NCBI GenBank assembly: GCA_030603065.1
Contig: JAUVYN010000005.1
Location: forward strand, 1-64,000
Length of the DNA stretch: 64,000 bases
Reading direction: 5' to 3'
Source: Pseudomonas sp.
GTDB lineage: Bacteria; Pseudomonadota; Gammaproteobacteria; Pseudomonadales; Pseudomonadaceae
The notes below the pieces were generated by a model. That model did not search any database. It was not told where the DNA came from and saw only the letters and a program-made list of their open reading frames with translations. How positions within the stretch are numbered: the stretch's first letter is position 1; every line of letters starts with the position of its first letter. This document shows positions 16,888-26,550 of the stretch, piece by piece. A program made the position numbers and the translations under genes.

Positions 16888-18324
16888 TCAGGGCTGGCTG
16901 ACGCCTACTTCCAGACGAGCGTTGCGACGAAGGATCCACTGGTGAATCCGCTCGTGACGCGCCGAGGTCAGCGGATACTTCCAGGCGAACATGAAAGCAA
17001 TCATGTACAAAGCGACCGGACCTAGAATGTACAGGACCCGCAAGGCCATCAGCTGCCCCTCGGTGTGACTTGCGGCCTGGGCATCGAACCCGACCAGGGC
17101 CAGCAAGCCGAGGGAGAGGCCGAGCCCCAACGCCATCGCCGTTTTGTGCGCCATACCGGACATGGCGAAGAAGAGCCCCGTACGATGCTCCTTGCTTCGG
17201 GCAGTATCCACGTCGACTATGTCGGCCAGCATGGAAAGCGGAAGGAACTGGAAGGCCGCAAAGCAGAAACCCTTGAGCGCAAACATGATGGCAAAGGGGA
17301 TCAGCTGGCCCGCTTGCAGGAAGAACATGCCGAGGATACTTGCGCTGGATACGCCTACCGCCACGCAGAAGGCCTTGTGCTTGCCGATTCTCTTGCCGAG
17401 TATCAGCCAGAAGGGAATGCCCAGGATTCCGACCCCGAAATACAGCAGATACATCATCCCGATGTAGGCCTGGATGTGCATGACGTGCTGCATGAAGAAC
17501 ACCGAGAGCGCATTGCGGAAGGATTCCCCGGTTACCACGATGAGCAGCATCAACATCATGCGCTTGAAGGGTCCGTTGTTCTTGAGCACCCGCAGGCCGG
17601 TTTTCCACTCGGTACGCTGGACTGACTTGGGTGGCGCTTCCTTGACGAAGCACACCACCGCCAAGACTGTGAGTGGCAGCAGAATAAGCAGCATCCACGC
17701 CATCGCTGCCAGAATAGGACCGTACCCGGTTCCCAACTGACCATCGGTACCCAGCAGCCGTACTGCCAGCTCCATTACAGCCCCTTCGGTCTGCCCCGCC
17801 TGGTAACGCGCACCGAGTGACTGCACGATTGCCGGAGCCAGGGCCGCAACGAACAGACCGACCAGTACGAAGCCCTCCCGAGACGCAGTCACACGGCTGC
17901 GCTGGTGATAAACCGGCGAGAGCTCAGCGCCCCATGCTCCGTATGGCAAGGTAACCATGGTCCAGCCGAGATACATCAGAATGGTCCACAGCATGAGATG
18001 ACCGATGCCTGCATCACTCGGGGGCATGAAGATCATCACGGTACCGAGCAGCATCAACGGCATACCCATGAGCAGCCAGGGCTTGCGCCGACCCAGCCGA
18101 GTCTGCCAGCGATCGCTTAGCGTACCGATGAGAGGGTCGGTAACGACATCGGACAAGCGAGCAATCACGAGCACCAGCGCCATCAGCGCCATGTGCAGGC
18201 CGATTTCCTGCGTATAGAAAGGCGGAAGATAAACGACCAGCGGATAGCCGATGATCGCCAATGGCATGCCCACGGATCCGTGGATCAATACCGTAGAGCG
18301 CTTGAGAACCCCGTCCTGACTCAT
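16888..18324 (-). CDS. MFS transporter, glycoside-pentoside-hexuronide (GPH) cation symporter type
   Basis: A 478-residue inner-membrane carrier with about 12 hydrophobic segments. The N-terminal loop ARLSDVVTDPLIGTLSDRW followed by RLGRRKPWLLMG is the GPH-family signature, as in melibiose and xyloside symporters. The second half carries YFGVGILGIPFWLILGKRIGKHKAF, the matching inter-helix motif. No sugar-degrading enzyme, regulator or binding protein accompanies it, so the substrate is open; some marine bacteria use such carriers for lipid or drug-like compounds. The ATG at 18324 is chosen because it leads directly into the first domain and has a GGTGGGG upstream; the frame is open to 18456. 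Confidence 0.85.
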   Translation of the reverse strand: MSQDGVLKRSTVLIHGSVGMPLAIIGYPLVVYLPPFYTQEIGLHMALMALVLVIARLSDVVTDPLIGTLSDRWQTRLGRRKPWLLMGMPLMLLGTVMIFMPPSDAGIGHLMLWTILMYLGWTMVTLPYGAWGAELSPVYHQRSRVTASREGFVLVGLFVAALAPAIVQSLGARYQAGQTEGAVMELAVRLLGTDGQLGTGYGPILAAMAWMLLILLPLTVLAVVCFVKEAPPKSVQRTEWKTGLRVLKNNGPFKRMMLMLLIVVTGESFRNALSVFFMQHVMHIQAYIGMMYLLYFGVGILGIPFWLILGKRIGKHKAFCVAVGVSSASILGMFFLQAGQLIPFAIMFALKGFCFAAFQFLPLSMLADIVDVDTARSKEHRTGLFFAMSGMAHKTAMALGLGLSLGLLALVGFDAQAASHTEGQLMALRVLYILGPVALYMIAFMFAWKYPLTSARHERIHQWILRRNARLEVGVSQP

Positions 18325-18526
18325 ACTACTACCCCACCTGGGCCGCGCAGGCTCCCGCAGGGCCTGCATTGTTGTAATTGTGGCGAGCGCCATTCTGCTA
18401 TCGGTTATAGCACCTTGCCGGAGCGAATTGTCCATTATCAAAAGCGGCGATATCACGCATTCAGAAGCGTTATCGTCTCGCCTGAGGCATACTGTCTGAC
18501 GGACTACTCATGAACAGGACTACATC
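18325..18526. other. Divergent intergenic region, GPH carrier / CigR-like gene
   Basis: About 200 bp holding the promoters of two divergent genes. No convincing paired -35/-10, repeat or RNA structure was seen by eye. Confidence 0.35.
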
Positions 18527-18928
18527 ATGATGCTTCGCTCACAATTCCTCGCGACAGTGCTCGCTGCTGCCACGCTCGCCGTTACTTCATCTGCGCTGGC
18601 CCAGCCCCCGGACCATCGCAAACATCAGGGGCCCGGCCACGATGCTCGGCATGAGAAGGTGACGGTGGAAGAAGCGGTTATCCGTGCAATCTTCCGTGCA
18701 GATCGCCAATTGCTCGAGCCTCGCTCCGACCTGCCTCCAGGAATTCGCAAGAACCTGGCACGCGGCAAACCGCTGCCCCCCGGCCTCGCGAAGCGCTTCG
18801 ACCACCGACTGGAGGCGAGACTGCCACATTATCCCGGCTACGAATGGCGTCAATTGGGCAGGGATGCAGTGCTCGTTGCGGTCACCACGGGAGTGGTGGA
18901 GGCCATTCTGGACAACATTTTCGACTGA
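18527..18928 (+). CDS. CigR-like exported small protein
   Basis: A 133-residue protein with a signal peptide (LATVLAAATLAVTSSALA, cleavage near residue 25) and a His/basic mature N-terminus. The core LPPGIRKNLARGKPLPPGLAKRF is followed by LPHYPGYEWRQLGRDAVLV and a hydrophobic C-terminal segment TTGVVEAILDNIF. This arrangement matches the CigR family, named for a Salmonella anti-virulence factor. The role of the many environmental members is unknown. AGGA seven bases before the first ATG supports the start. No secretion system is nearby, so an effector-related role is unlikely here. Confidence 0.72.
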   Translation: MMLRSQFLATVLAAATLAVTSSALAQPPDHRKHQGPGHDARHEKVTVEEAVIRAIFRADRQLLEPRSDLPPGIRKNLARGKPLPPGLAKRFDHRLEARLPHYPGYEWRQLGRDAVLVAVTTGVVEAILDNIFD

Positions 18929-19038
18929 CGGGCTTGCCGGTATCCTCTGGACACACTTTCCGTTGGGATGACTAGCGCGGCAACAGTTGCTTTCAGGTAG
19001 GGTCTCACTTGTTGCATCGACCCTATCTGGAATCGACC

Positions 19039-19911
19039 ATGCTGCAGATGTCTTGCCATCCCCTGCCCCGCTTCGGCCTGTTACTGCTGCTAATTCTGTC
19101 GCTCGGCGGTTGCAGCTTTACTCGTATCGGCTACCAGAACCTCGACTGGTTCATCAACTGGAAGCTCCGAGACTATGTGTCCCTGGATAGAGAACAGAGG
19201 CGCTGGCTCGCAGCCGAGGTGAACCAGCACCTCGCCTGGCACTGTAGCAGCGAACTCCCCCGTTACCGTGTGCACCTGCTGGCCCTGCGCGAACAGGCGA
19301 CGTCGCCCAGCGTCGAACCCTCCGAGCTTCAGGCATTCACCCCGGTAGTGGAGCAGGAAGCGGCCCGCACCCTGGAGCGACTGGTTCCGACCATAAGCGG
19401 GCTTATCTCCCGGTTGGATGATCGGCAGATCAGCGCAATCGAGCGCAACCTCGCCAAGCAGAACCGCGAAATGCGTGCACGCTATCTGGTTCCGGATCTG
19501 GAAGAGCAGAACCGCCAACGCAGCGCTCGGACACAGGAGCGGCTGGAAACCTGGCTGGGGCGACTCACACCGGCACAGAAGCAGCGCGTTGACGAGTGGG
19601 CCATCCAGCTCGAGGGGCATACCGATATCTGGCTGGACAACCGGGAACACTGGCAGACGGAGCTTCTCAGCCTGCTCCAGCAGCGCGAACAACCGTGGCT
19701 CGAAACAGGCGTGCGAAGTCTGCTGCTGGAGCCAGAGACGAACTGGAGCGAAGCCTACCGCGCCCAGCGGGAGCAAAATTCGCTATTGCTTGCGACCATG
19801 CTCAGCGACGTCCTGAGGATGGCCGAGCCTCGCCAAAGGCAGCACCTGGAACGTCGCGCAACCAGTCTTCTAGAGGATCTGGATAAAATCCGCTGTACCG
19901 CCACCGGCTGA
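19039..19911 (+). CDS. DUF6279-type lipoprotein
   Basis: A predicted outer- or inner-membrane lipoprotein of about 290 residues. The hydrophobic signal FGLLLLLILSLGGC ends in the lipobox LGGC with the acceptor Cys near residue 25, followed by SFTRIGYQNLDWFINWKLRDYVSLD. That start (two aromatic-rich turns and a YVSLDxxQ) is typical of the DUF6279 family in Pseudomonas. The rest is helical and rich in Gln, Arg and Glu (for example LTPAQKQRVDEWA). No function is known. The ATG at 19039 gives a normal lipoprotein signal; the in-frame ATG at 19009 would lengthen it by ten residues. Confidence 0.78.
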   Translation: MLQMSCHPLPRFGLLLLLILSLGGCSFTRIGYQNLDWFINWKLRDYVSLDREQRRWLAAEVNQHLAWHCSSELPRYRVHLLALREQATSPSVEPSELQAFTPVVEQEAARTLERLVPTISGLISRLDDRQISAIERNLAKQNREMRARYLVPDLEEQNRQRSARTQERLETWLGRLTPAQKQRVDEWAIQLEGHTDIWLDNREHWQTELLSLLQQREQPWLETGVRSLLLEPETNWSEAYRAQREQNSLLLATMLSDVLRMAEPRQRQHLERRATSLLEDLDKIRCTATG

Positions 19912-19930
19912 CGAATGACATCTTTAACCT

Positions 19931-19960
19931 TTGACAACCATTCTCATTACCATTAGCATC
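19931..19960 (+). promoter_or_regulatory. bfd promoter with overlapping Fur box
   Basis: TTGACA (19931-19936) and TAGCAT (19954-19959) are spaced by exactly 17 bp. The spacer and -10 read CATTCTCATTACCATTAGCA, which on the opposite strand resembles the Fur consensus GATAATGATAATCATTATC. Bacterioferritin-associated ferredoxin is a known Fur target, so repression by Fe-Fur is expected. The start site would be about 25 bp before the bfd ATG. Confidence 0.75.
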
Positions 19961-19989
19961 ACCACAGTCATTCGAAAGCAGGTGCCGCC

Positions 19990-20193
19990 ATGTACATTTG
20001 TCTTTGCAAGGGGATTACCGACCGCCAGATCCGCGAAGCGATCAGCGAAGGTGCGTGCAGCATGCGGGACTTGCGTGCAGCACTGGATGTTGCCAATCAG
20101 TGCGGTAAATGCGGGCGGGATTGCAAGTCTCTGCTGAGCGAAAATGTCGTCGCCAATAACCAGTTTCAGAGCGCTCAGTTCGTTGCGGCCTGA
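19990..20193 (+). CDS. bfd: Bacterioferritin-associated ferredoxin
   Basis: A 67-residue [2Fe-2S] protein that reduces the ferric core of bacterioferritin so iron can be released when cells starve for iron. Cluster ligands C4 and C6 (CLC) and C38 and C41 (CGKC) are in place, with another Cys at 45. Length fits the P. aeruginosa and E. coli proteins. The promoter upstream has a Fur-like site, which fits expression in low iron. The bacterioferritin gene follows after 116 bp. Confidence 0.95.
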   Translation: MYICLCKGITDRQIREAISEGACSMRDLRAALDVANQCGKCGRDCKSLLSENVVANNQFQSAQFVAA

Positions 20194-20204
20194 ATTCTTC
20201 TTGG

Positions 20205-20231
20205 GTTGATAAGCATTACTATCTCTATTCT
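20205..20231 (+). promoter_or_regulatory. Possible second Fur-like site before bfr
   Basis: GTTGATAAGCATTACTATCTCTATTC has the AT-rich hexamer pattern of a Fur box (GATAAG-CATTAC-TATCTC) but matches less well than the bfd site. It lies between bfd and bfr and could let bfr respond to iron separately. No strong -10 is visible. Confidence 0.35.
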
Positions 20232-20309
20232 TTTCAGAACCTTACCCATTTGACAGCCTCCTGTGACGGGACCAAACTGTGTGCCTGAACCGCACTTGGG
20301 AAGCCCGTC

Positions 20310-20777
20310 ATGAAAGGCGACAAAATTGTCATCCAGCATCTGAACACCATCCTGGGTAATGAACTGGTAGCCATCAACCAGTACTTTCTCCATGCGCGCA
20401 TGCTTCAGGACTGGGGCCTGAAAAAGCTCGGCGATCATGAGTATCACGAGTCGATCGACGAGATGAAGCACGCAGATGAGCTCATCAAGCGAATCCTCTT
20501 CCTTGAAGGCCTGCCGAATCTGCAGGACCTCGGAAAGCTGCTCATCGGGGAGAACGTCCGCGAGATTCTCGAGTGCGACCTACGCCTCGAGATGAAGGGC
20601 ATTCCCGACCTGAAAACCGCCATCGCCTACTGCGAAACCGTCGGCGATTACGGAAGCCGGGAGCTGCTTGAACGTATTCTTGAATCCGAGGAAGAACACG
20701 TGGACTGGCTTGAAACGCAACTTAGTCTGATTGGCAAGGTTGGGCTGGAAAATTATCAGCAGTCACAGATGAGTTGA
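20310..20777 (+). CDS. bfr: Bacterioferritin
   Basis: A 155-residue haem-containing ferritin that forms a 24-mer shell and stores iron as ferric mineral. M52, in [10 protein letters not shown], is the haem ligand at the subunit interface. Ferroxidase residues E18, E51 and H54 are present, with the later E-x2-H motif in [13 protein letters not shown] near 127-130. These mark it as a haem-binding Bfr rather than an Ftn-type ferritin. Bfd from the gene upstream should dock on it. GGAAG precedes the ATG. Confidence 0.96.
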   Translation: MKGDKIVIQHLNTILGNELVAINQYFLHARMLQDWGLKKLGDHEYHESIDEMKHADELIKRILFLEGLPNLQDLGKLLIGENVREILECDLRLEMKGIPDLKTAIAYCETVGDYGSRELLERILESEEEHVDWLETQLSLIGKVGLENYQQSQMS

Positions 20778-20892
20778 TCCCCAAGCGTTTTTCCACACGC
20801 TCTTCGGCTACGCTAAACTGACGCAGGTCAAGCTCGCTGAGCAAGGCCGTATCTATACTCATGGCTCCACAGAACTTGTGTCGGAGGGAGCC

Positions 20893-21948
20893 ATGCGTAC
20901 CATGAAAGCGGCAGTCTTCGTTAAGCCAGGCTTGATCGAGATTCAAGAACGCCCCATTCCCGAAATCGGCCCGACCGAGGCGCTGATCAAGGTCACCACT
21001 ACCACCATTTGCGGCACCGATGTCCACATCCTCAAGGGCGAGTATCCAGTAAAGCCCGGACTCATCGTCGGGCATGAGCCCGTCGGCGTCATCGCCGAGC
21101 TGGGCTCAGCCGTGACCGGTTACCAAATCGGGCAGCGGGTAATAGCCGGCGCGATCACCCCCTGCGGGCAGTGCCATAGCTGCCTGGATGGCAAATCCAG
21201 CCAGTGCGGCGGGCATGCTCTTGGGGGCTGGCAACTGGGTAACAGCATCGATGGCTGCCAGGCCGAGTACGTCCGGATCCCGAACGCCCAAGCGAATCTC
21301 ACGCCCGTTCCCGAGGCTCTGACCGATGAGCAGGTGCTGATGTGTCCGGACATCATGAGCACAGGCTTTGGTGGAGCGGAGAGCGGCCACATCCGCATCG
21401 GCGATACCGTTGCGATCTTCGCCCAGGGGCCCATCGGCCTATGCGCCACTGCTGGCGCCAAGCTCATGGGAGCCACGCGCATCATCGTGGTCGACGGCGT
21501 TGCCTCGCGGCTCGAAGTCGCCAGACGTCTGGGCGCCGATATCACCATCAACTTCCACGATGACGATCCGCTCGAAGCGATCAGACGGGTCACCGGCGGA
21601 GAGGGAGTCGATGTTGCGATCGAAGCGCTCGGAACCCAGCAAACCTTCGAAGCCTGCCTGCGCGCGCTCAAGCCCGGGGGTACCCTATCCAGCCTGGGAG
21701 TTTACTCAGGCAAACTGTCGATGCCTCTGGACGCGATGGCAGCAGGACTGGGAGACCACAAGATCGTCACCACACTGTGCCCTGGAGGCAAGGAACGTAT
21801 GCGTCGCCTTATGGAAGTGGTTGCGGCCGGTCGGGTCGACCTGACCAGCATGGTTACTCACAGCTTCGCGCTGACTGACATCCAGGCCGCCTACGACCTG
21901 TTCAGCAATCAGCGCGACGGGGTGCTGAAGGTGGCTATCAAACCCTGA
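20893..21948 (+). CDS. Zinc-dependent alcohol dehydrogenase
   Basis: A 351-residue medium-chain dehydrogenase/reductase. The catalytic-zinc residues are in TTICGTDVHI (Cys near 38) and VGHEPVG (His-Glu near 60-61), and the structural-zinc region is reduced to CGQCHSC...C near 93-104. The NAD(P) site follows in IFAQGPIGLCATAGAKLMGA near 176-195. Features such as KPGLIVGHEPVG, GGWQLGNSIDG and PDIMSTGFGGAE recall isopropanol/2-butanol-type dehydrogenases. GGAGGGA directly before the ATG at 20893 fixes the start; an upstream GTG at 20878 is less likely. It has no pathway partner nearby, so the substrate is uncertain. Confidence 0.87.
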   Translation: MRTMKAAVFVKPGLIEIQERPIPEIGPTEALIKVTTTTICGTDVHILKGEYPVKPGLIVGHEPVGVIAELGSAVTGYQIGQRVIAGAITPCGQCHSCLDGKSSQCGGHALGGWQLGNSIDGCQAEYVRIPNAQANLTPVPEALTDEQVLMCPDIMSTGFGGAESGHIRIGDTVAIFAQGPIGLCATAGAKLMGATRIIVVDGVASRLEVARRLGADITINFHDDDPLEAIRRVTGGEGVDVAIEALGTQQTFEACLRALKPGGTLSSLGVYSGKLSMPLDAMAAGLGDHKIVTTLCPGGKERMRRLMEVVAAGRVDLTSMVTHSFALTDIQAAYDLFSNQRDGVLKVAIKP

Positions 21949-21954
21949 TCGGTT

Positions 21955-22659
21955 TCAGCTTTCCAGACCGGAGAGAATACGATTGAGCGCAGCGCCCGGA
22001 TCATCGGAGCGCGTGATCGGGCGACCGATGACCAGGTAGCTGCTGCCGTTTTCGACCGCCTGCTGCGGCGTCACGATACGCTTTTGATCGTCGGCACTGG
22101 ACTCGGCTGGTCGGATGCCGGGCGTCACCAGCAAAAAGTCCTCCCCCAGGGCTCCTCGAAGCGCTCGCGCCTCTCGTGCCGAGCACACCACACCATCCAG
22201 ACCGCATTCCTGAGTGAGCCTGGCCAGCCGCTGCACCTGAACCATGGGCTCGATGTCGACGCCGATCTCCTGAAGATCCTCCTGCTCGAGACTGGTCAGA
22301 ACCGTCACCGCGGTCAGCAGCGGACGCTGGGCCGATGTGCTACGTTCAAGCACATCACGACAGGCCTCCATCATTCGACGGCCGCCGCTCGCATGTACGT
22401 TCACCATCCACACCCCGGCGTCCGCCGCGGCCTTGACGGCGCTCGCGGTAGTATTGGGAATGTCGTGAAACTTGAGGTCCAGAAACACCTGGAAGCCACG
22501 CGCGTGAAGCGCCTCGACGACGGCCGGACCGCTGCTGGTGAACAGTTCCTTGCCTACCTTGACGCGGCAGTCCTCCGGTCGCAACCGGTCGGCAACCTGC
22601 AGAGCGGAAGCCATATCCGGGAAGTCCAGAGCAACGATGATGGGTGTACGGCAGTGCAT
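21955..22659 (-). CDS. pyrF: Orotidine 5'-phosphate decarboxylase
   Basis: Converts OMP to UMP in pyrimidine synthesis. The 234-residue barrel has [16 protein letters not shown] near residues 9-24, the catalytic-site LKFHDIPNT near 60-68 with the conserved Asp-x-Lys-x2-D arrangement ([12 protein letters not shown]), CSAREARAL near 160 and TPGIRP near 187. It ends the long minus-strand gene series, 29 bp after lapB. The ATG at 22659 fits family length; an in-frame ATG at 22749 would lie inside lapB. Confidence 0.96.
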   Translation of the reverse strand: MHCRTPIIVALDFPDMASALQVADRLRPEDCRVKVGKELFTSSGPAVVEALHARGFQVFLDLKFHDIPNTTASAVKAAADAGVWMVNVHASGGRRMMEACRDVLERSTSAQRPLLTAVTVLTSLEQEDLQEIGVDIEPMVQVQRLARLTQECGLDGVVCSAREARALRGALGEDFLLVTPGIRPAESSADDQKRIVTPQQAVENGSSYLVIGRPITRSDDPGAALNRILSGLES

Positions 22660-22688
22660 AATGATTCCTGTCGAATAACTCGTACCGA

Positions 22689-23876
22689 TCAGATCGCTTC
22701 GCGATCCTTGATCGGCTTCATGGTGGACCAGCCGTGGCACGTTGGACACTGCCAGTGAAGTTTCCTTCCGGCAAAGCCGCAGCTTTCACAGCGAAACTGG
22801 TAGGCGCCGACCTGCAGAGCCTCAATAATACCCCGCAGAATCATCAGATTCTCGCGTCCCCTCGACTCGACCGCCCCCTGGTGCAGGTCAATGAGGTAGA
22901 GCAGCCCCTTAAGCGAAGGCCATTGCCGGATATGCTGGACGACGTAACGGCTTGCCTCGGTAGTGCCCGCCTCGGAATTCGCAGTTCGCAGCGCATCGGC
23001 CCGAGCCAGAACAGAGTCGATCATCGGCGGCTGTCGCGCACCGATCACCCTGTCCAGCAGCGCCGGTAGATTCAGATGGCCATTATCCGCGGCCTGCTTT
23101 GCCAGCGGCAAGGCCTGAGGGAAGAAATCGGGATTTTTGTCTGCAAGTTGCGTCAACCAACTGACCGCGGTACGGGGATTACCCTGCTCCGCCTCAAGCT
23201 CGGCGAGCCCCAGCATCGCTCGAACATGTACCCGGTCGACCTGCAGTGCGTCTTCCAGATGCCTACGCACTTGCTGCCAGTCGCTGCGTTTGCGGGCGTC
23301 GCTGGCTAGTTCGCAATGATAGTGCGCCAGGGTGCTGGCAAACTCCGGACGCTCACGGAGCAGTTTACGACCTACCTCAATCGCCTCCGTCCACTCCCGC
23401 TCGCGCTCGTAGATCTTGACCAGGTCAACCAGAGCATCCACGCACATGCTCGATTTACTGTCGATGAGCTCATCGAGCAGACGTTGCGCTCTATGGTGCA
23501 TCCCCACTGCGAGATAGTCCCTCGCCAGCTCGTATTGAACGCGATCCCCCTGCTCCCGGGTCAGGTTGGGCCGCGCCAGGAGGTTCTGATGCACCTTGAT
23601 CGCACGCTCCACGTCACCCCGCTGACAAAACAGGCGGCCAATGGCGATATGGGTCTCGACCGTCTCGGGATTGACCTCAAGCGCGCGGATGAAAGTTTCA
23701 ATCGCTTCATCGGGCTGCTCGTTGAGCAAGTAATTGAGACCGATGAAATACTGACGGTCAATCGCGCTGCCATGCGGCTTGACCATGAAGCCGACCTTGA
23801 TGGCTTCTCTTCGCCCCAGGAACCAGCCTATCCCGATTGCCGTCATGAACAGGGCGAGGAACAGCAGTTCCTGCAT
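22689..23876 (-). CDS. lapB: Lipopolysaccharide assembly protein B
   Basis: A 395-residue inner-membrane-anchored TPR protein (E. coli YciM) that controls LpxC turnover with FtsH and so balances lipopolysaccharide and phospholipid synthesis. A single N-terminal membrane segment ([18 protein letters not shown]) is followed by about nine TPR-like repeats starting near [20 protein letters not shown]-terminal rubredoxin-type metal site has CESCGF and CPTCHGW near residues 360-380. It lies 6 bp after lapA, the usual pair. This LapB is unrelated to the biofilm Lap (LapG/LapD) system at 60-63 kb. Confidence 0.95.
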   Translation of the reverse strand: MQELLFLALFMTAIGIGWFLGRREAIKVGFMVKPHGSAIDRQYFIGLNYLLNEQPDEAIETFIRALEVNPETVETHIAIGRLFCQRGDVERAIKVHQNLLARPNLTREQGDRVQYELARDYLAVGMHHRAQRLLDELIDSKSSMCVDALVDLVKIYEREREWTEAIEVGRKLLRERPEFASTLAHYHCELASDARKRSDWQQVRRHLEDALQVDRVHVRAMLGLAELEAEQGNPRTAVSWLTQLADKNPDFFPQALPLAKQAADNGHLNLPALLDRVIGARQPPMIDSVLARADALRTANSEAGTTEASRYVVQHIRQWPSLKGLLYLIDLHQGAVESRGRENLMILRGIIEALQVGAYQFRCESCGFAGRKLHWQCPTCHGWSTMKPIKDREAI

Positions 23877-23882
23877 GCCGGG

Positions 23883-24182
23883 TCAGCCTTTGATTGCCTG
23901 AGTGCGCAGCTGGTCTATTTCCTTGCGGTGGCGGTTCAGTTCATTGTTCTGAATCATCAGACGCAGGCGCAGACGAGTGGTGACGACCCAGCCGATCAGG
24001 ACGCCCAGCAGGCTGCCGGCAATGAACGCGATTATGACGTAGAGAGAGATGGGGAGCTCGGGCGAGCTCATCTCGAGGAACTGAAGTGTAACGTTCTGCT
24101 GATTTTCAAGCATGAAATCCAGCGTCGCCAATGCGACCAGCAACAGGATGATGATCAGCACCGCGCGTTTCAGCCATAGCAT
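23883..24182 (-). CDS. lapA: Lipopolysaccharide assembly protein A
   Basis: A small (about 99 residues) inner-membrane protein of the YciS/DUF1049 family, partner of LapB in LPS assembly. It has two hydrophobic segments, AVLIIILLLVALATLDFML and SLYVIIAFIAGSLLGVLIGWVV, joined by ENQQNVTLQFL, then a basic coiled C-terminus RLRLRLMIQNNELNRHRKEIDQL... The ATG at 24182 has GGAG nine bases upstream and gives the usual MLWLKRA start; another ATG at 24197 lacks a ribosome site. It follows ihfB by 68 bp, the order seen in many gammaproteobacteria. Confidence 0.9.
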   Translation of the reverse strand: MLWLKRAVLIIILLLVALATLDFMLENQQNVTLQFLEMSSPELPISLYVIIAFIAGSLLGVLIGWVVTTRLRLRLMIQNNELNRHRKEIDQLRTQAIKG

Positions 24183-24250
24183 GCCCAGCCACTCCAATCC
24201 GCAAGTCTTGCGGGAGTATAGCGCAGCCGTCTGGCTGGTTGATACCGGAC

Positions 24251-24544
24251 TCAGGCGTTTTCCAGCGACTCGTTGACTCTGTCGCGAAGCTCTTTGCCGG
24301 GCTTGAAGTGCGGCACGTACTTGCCGTCGAGCTCTACAGCATCGCCGGTCTTCGGGTTGCGGCCGATACGCGGGGCCCGATAATGGAGCGAAAAACTGCC
24401 AAAACCACGGATTTCGATCCGCTCCCCGGTCGCCAACGCCTGCGACATGTGTTCGAGCATGGTTTTGATCGCCAACTCCACATCCTTCGCCGACAACTGT
24501 CCCTGTTGCTCGACTATGCGCTCGATCAACTCCGACTTGGTCAT
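24251..24544 (-). CDS. ihfB: Integration host factor subunit beta
   Basis: A 97-residue HU-family DNA-bending protein that pairs with IhfA. It begins [14 protein letters not shown], has [25 protein letters not shown] near residues 44-68 with the DNA-minor-groove arm and the intercalating Pro (P65 region), and ends [18 protein letters not shown] lies upstream of the ATG. It sits directly downstream of rpsA, as in E. coli, but an intrinsic terminator at 24665-24692 separates them, so it probably has its own promoter in the 170-bp gap. Confidence 0.97.
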   Translation of the reverse strand: MTKSELIERIVEQQGQLSAKDVELAIKTMLEHMSQALATGERIEIRGFGSFSLHYRAPRIGRNPKTGDAVELDGKYVPHFKPGKELRDRVNESLENA

Positions 24545-24664
24545 GATTTTTCCTTTTTTATCAAGCGGCTAGATCCGTTTTCATCGGTTTTACCATGCTT
24601 GACGCCGTTTGAACAGCCTGCTAGGAAACAAATTAGGGCCGCGCCGACGTTTTTTTGGACAACA

Positions 24665-24692
24665 AAAAAGGGCGACCGAAGTCGCCCTTTTT
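24665..24692 (-). terminator. Intrinsic terminator of rpsA
   Basis: An 11-12 bp stem (AAAAGGGCGAC with GTCGCCCTTTT) closes a tetraloop that reads TTCG on the minus strand, followed by TTTTTTGTTG. This is a very stable, well-formed terminator 23 bases past the rpsA stop. Confidence 0.9.
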
Positions 24693-24714
24693 CACAGGAT
24701 TACAAAGGCTTCAC

Positions 24715-26397
24715 TTAGTTGCCCTTGTTTTCCATCTGCTGCTTGATCAGGTCACCAATGGTAGTCGGACCAGCGGCAGCCATTTCCTGCTGACGCAGAC
24801 CCTGCATGGCTTCCTTCTCGTCTTCGACGTCCTTGGCCTTGATCGACAGACTGATCACACGGCTCTTGCGATCGATGCTGATGATCTTGGCCTCGACCTC
24901 GTCACCGACATTCAGCGCGTTACGGGCATCTTCGATGCGGTCACGGCTGATTTCAGAGGCCTTCAGAGTGCCTTCGATATCGTCTGCCAGGGTGATTACA
25001 GCGCCCTTGGCGTCAACTTCCTTGACGGTACCGGTGACGATGCTGCCTTTCTCGTTCAGCGAAGCGAAGTTGGAGAACGGATCGTCTTCCAGCTGCTTGA
25101 CGCCGAGGGAAATGCGCTCGCGCTCCGGATCGACCGACAGGATGACGGTTTCGATCTCGTCGCCCTTCTTGAAACGACGTACGGCTTCTTCGCCCACTTC
25201 GTTCCAGGAGATGTCGGACAGGTGAACCAGACCATCGATGCCGCCGTCCAGACCAATGAAGATACCGAAATCGGTGATCGACTTGATGGAGCCGGAGATC
25301 TTGTCACCCTTGTTGAACTTGCTGGAGAACTCTTCCCATGGGTTCATCTTGCACTGCTTGATGCCCAGGGAGATGCGACGACGGTCTTCGTCGATGTCCA
25401 GAACCATGACTTCCACTTCGTCGCCGACCTGTACGACCTTGGACGGGTGGATGTTCTTGTTGGTCCAATCCATTTCGGAAACGTGTACCAGACCTTCGAC
25501 ACCCTCTTCCAGCTCGGCGAAGCAGCCGTAGTCGGTGAGGTTGGTGACCTTGGCGGTAACACGGGTGCCTTCCGGATAACGACCGGTGATGGCGACCCAC
25601 GGATCTTCGCCCAGCTGCTTCAGACCCAGGGATACGCGGTTACGCTCGCGATCGAACTTCAGGACCTTGACGTCGATCTCGTCGCCCACATTGACGATCT
25701 CGGACGGATGCTTGATGCGCTTCCAGGCCATGTCGGTGATGTGCAGCAGGCCGTCTACGCCGCCCAGGTCGACGAACGCACCGTAATCGGTGAGGTTCTT
25801 GACGATACCCTTGACAACCTGGCCTTCCTGCAGGGTTTCCAGCAGGGCTTCACGCTCGGCACTGTTCTCTGCTTCGAGAACGGCGCGACGGGAAACGACA
25901 ACATTGTTGCGCTTCTGGTCGAGCTTGATGACCTTGAATTCCGGTTCCTTGCCTTCCAGGTGGGTAGTGTCGCGCACGGGACGGACATCGACCAGGGAAC
26001 CCGGCAGGAACGCGCGGATGGTGTTGACGTCGACGGTAAAGCCACCCTTGACCTTGCCGTTGATGACACCCTTGACGATTTCTTCTGCGGCGAAAGCTGC
26101 TTCGAGGACCTTCCAGGATTCGGCACGCTTGGCCTTCTCGCGGGAAAGTTTGGTCTCACCGAAACCGTCTTCGACGGCGTCCAGTGCAACGTGAACCTCG
26201 TCACCCACCTTGATGGTCAGTTCGCCCTGATCATTCAGGAACTGCTCGCGGGGGATGACACCCTCAGACTTCAGGCCAGCGTGAACAGTGACCCAATCGG
26301 AGTCGATGTCCACAACGATACCGGTGATGATGGAGCCAGGCTCCATATCGAGGGTTTTCAGGCTTTCTTCAAAAAGTTCGGCAAAGCTTTCGCTCAT
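24715..26397 (-). CDS. rpsA: 30S ribosomal protein S1
   Basis: A 560-residue protein with six S1/OB-fold repeats. Repeats three to six are the most regular, each with the pattern G-x-V-x3-TDYGxFV-x-L-x-GxxGLVHxSD-x-W (visible for example as [25 protein letters not shown]). It binds mRNA and helps load it on the 30S subunit. It opens with [21 protein letters not shown], preceded by AGGA. Length matches the Pseudomonas protein (about 559). The 153-bp gap upstream to cmk may hold its autoregulated leader; I could not fold it by eye. Codon bias is strong enough to leave a long open antisense frame. Confidence 0.98.
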   Translation of the reverse strand: MSESFAELFEESLKTLDMEPGSIITGIVVDIDSDWVTVHAGLKSEGVIPREQFLNDQGELTIKVGDEVHVALDAVEDGFGETKLSREKAKRAESWKVLEAAFAAEEIVKGVINGKVKGGFTVDVNTIRAFLPGSLVDVRPVRDTTHLEGKEPEFKVIKLDQKRNNVVVSRRAVLEAENSAEREALLETLQEGQVVKGIVKNLTDYGAFVDLGGVDGLLHITDMAWKRIKHPSEIVNVGDEIDVKVLKFDRERNRVSLGLKQLGEDPWVAITGRYPEGTRVTAKVTNLTDYGCFAELEEGVEGLVHVSEMDWTNKNIHPSKVVQVGDEVEVMVLDIDEDRRRISLGIKQCKMNPWEEFSSKFNKGDKISGSIKSITDFGIFIGLDGGIDGLVHLSDISWNEVGEEAVRRFKKGDEIETVILSVDPERERISLGVKQLEDDPFSNFASLNEKGSIVTGTVKEVDAKGAVITLADDIEGTLKASEISRDRIEDARNALNVGDEVEAKIISIDRKSRVISLSIKAKDVEDEKEAMQGLRQQEMAAAGPTTIGDLIKQQMENKGN

Positions 26398-26550
26398 TTG
26401 GATTCCTGTAAAGTTTATTTAGGGAAGCAACCGCCTGGCCGCCTACGCGCGCCCTGCAGCCGTCTTGCCCGCCACGCCACCAGCTTGCGTGGGTTGATTG
26501 CATGAAAACTCCGCCCGGTGGTGCTGGTTACCCGGACGAAGACCTGTGGA

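Noticed and set aside
24655..26505. A 616-codon open frame on the plus strand
   Set aside because: It is antisense to rpsA and arises from the strong codon bias of that gene; no protein family is recognisable.
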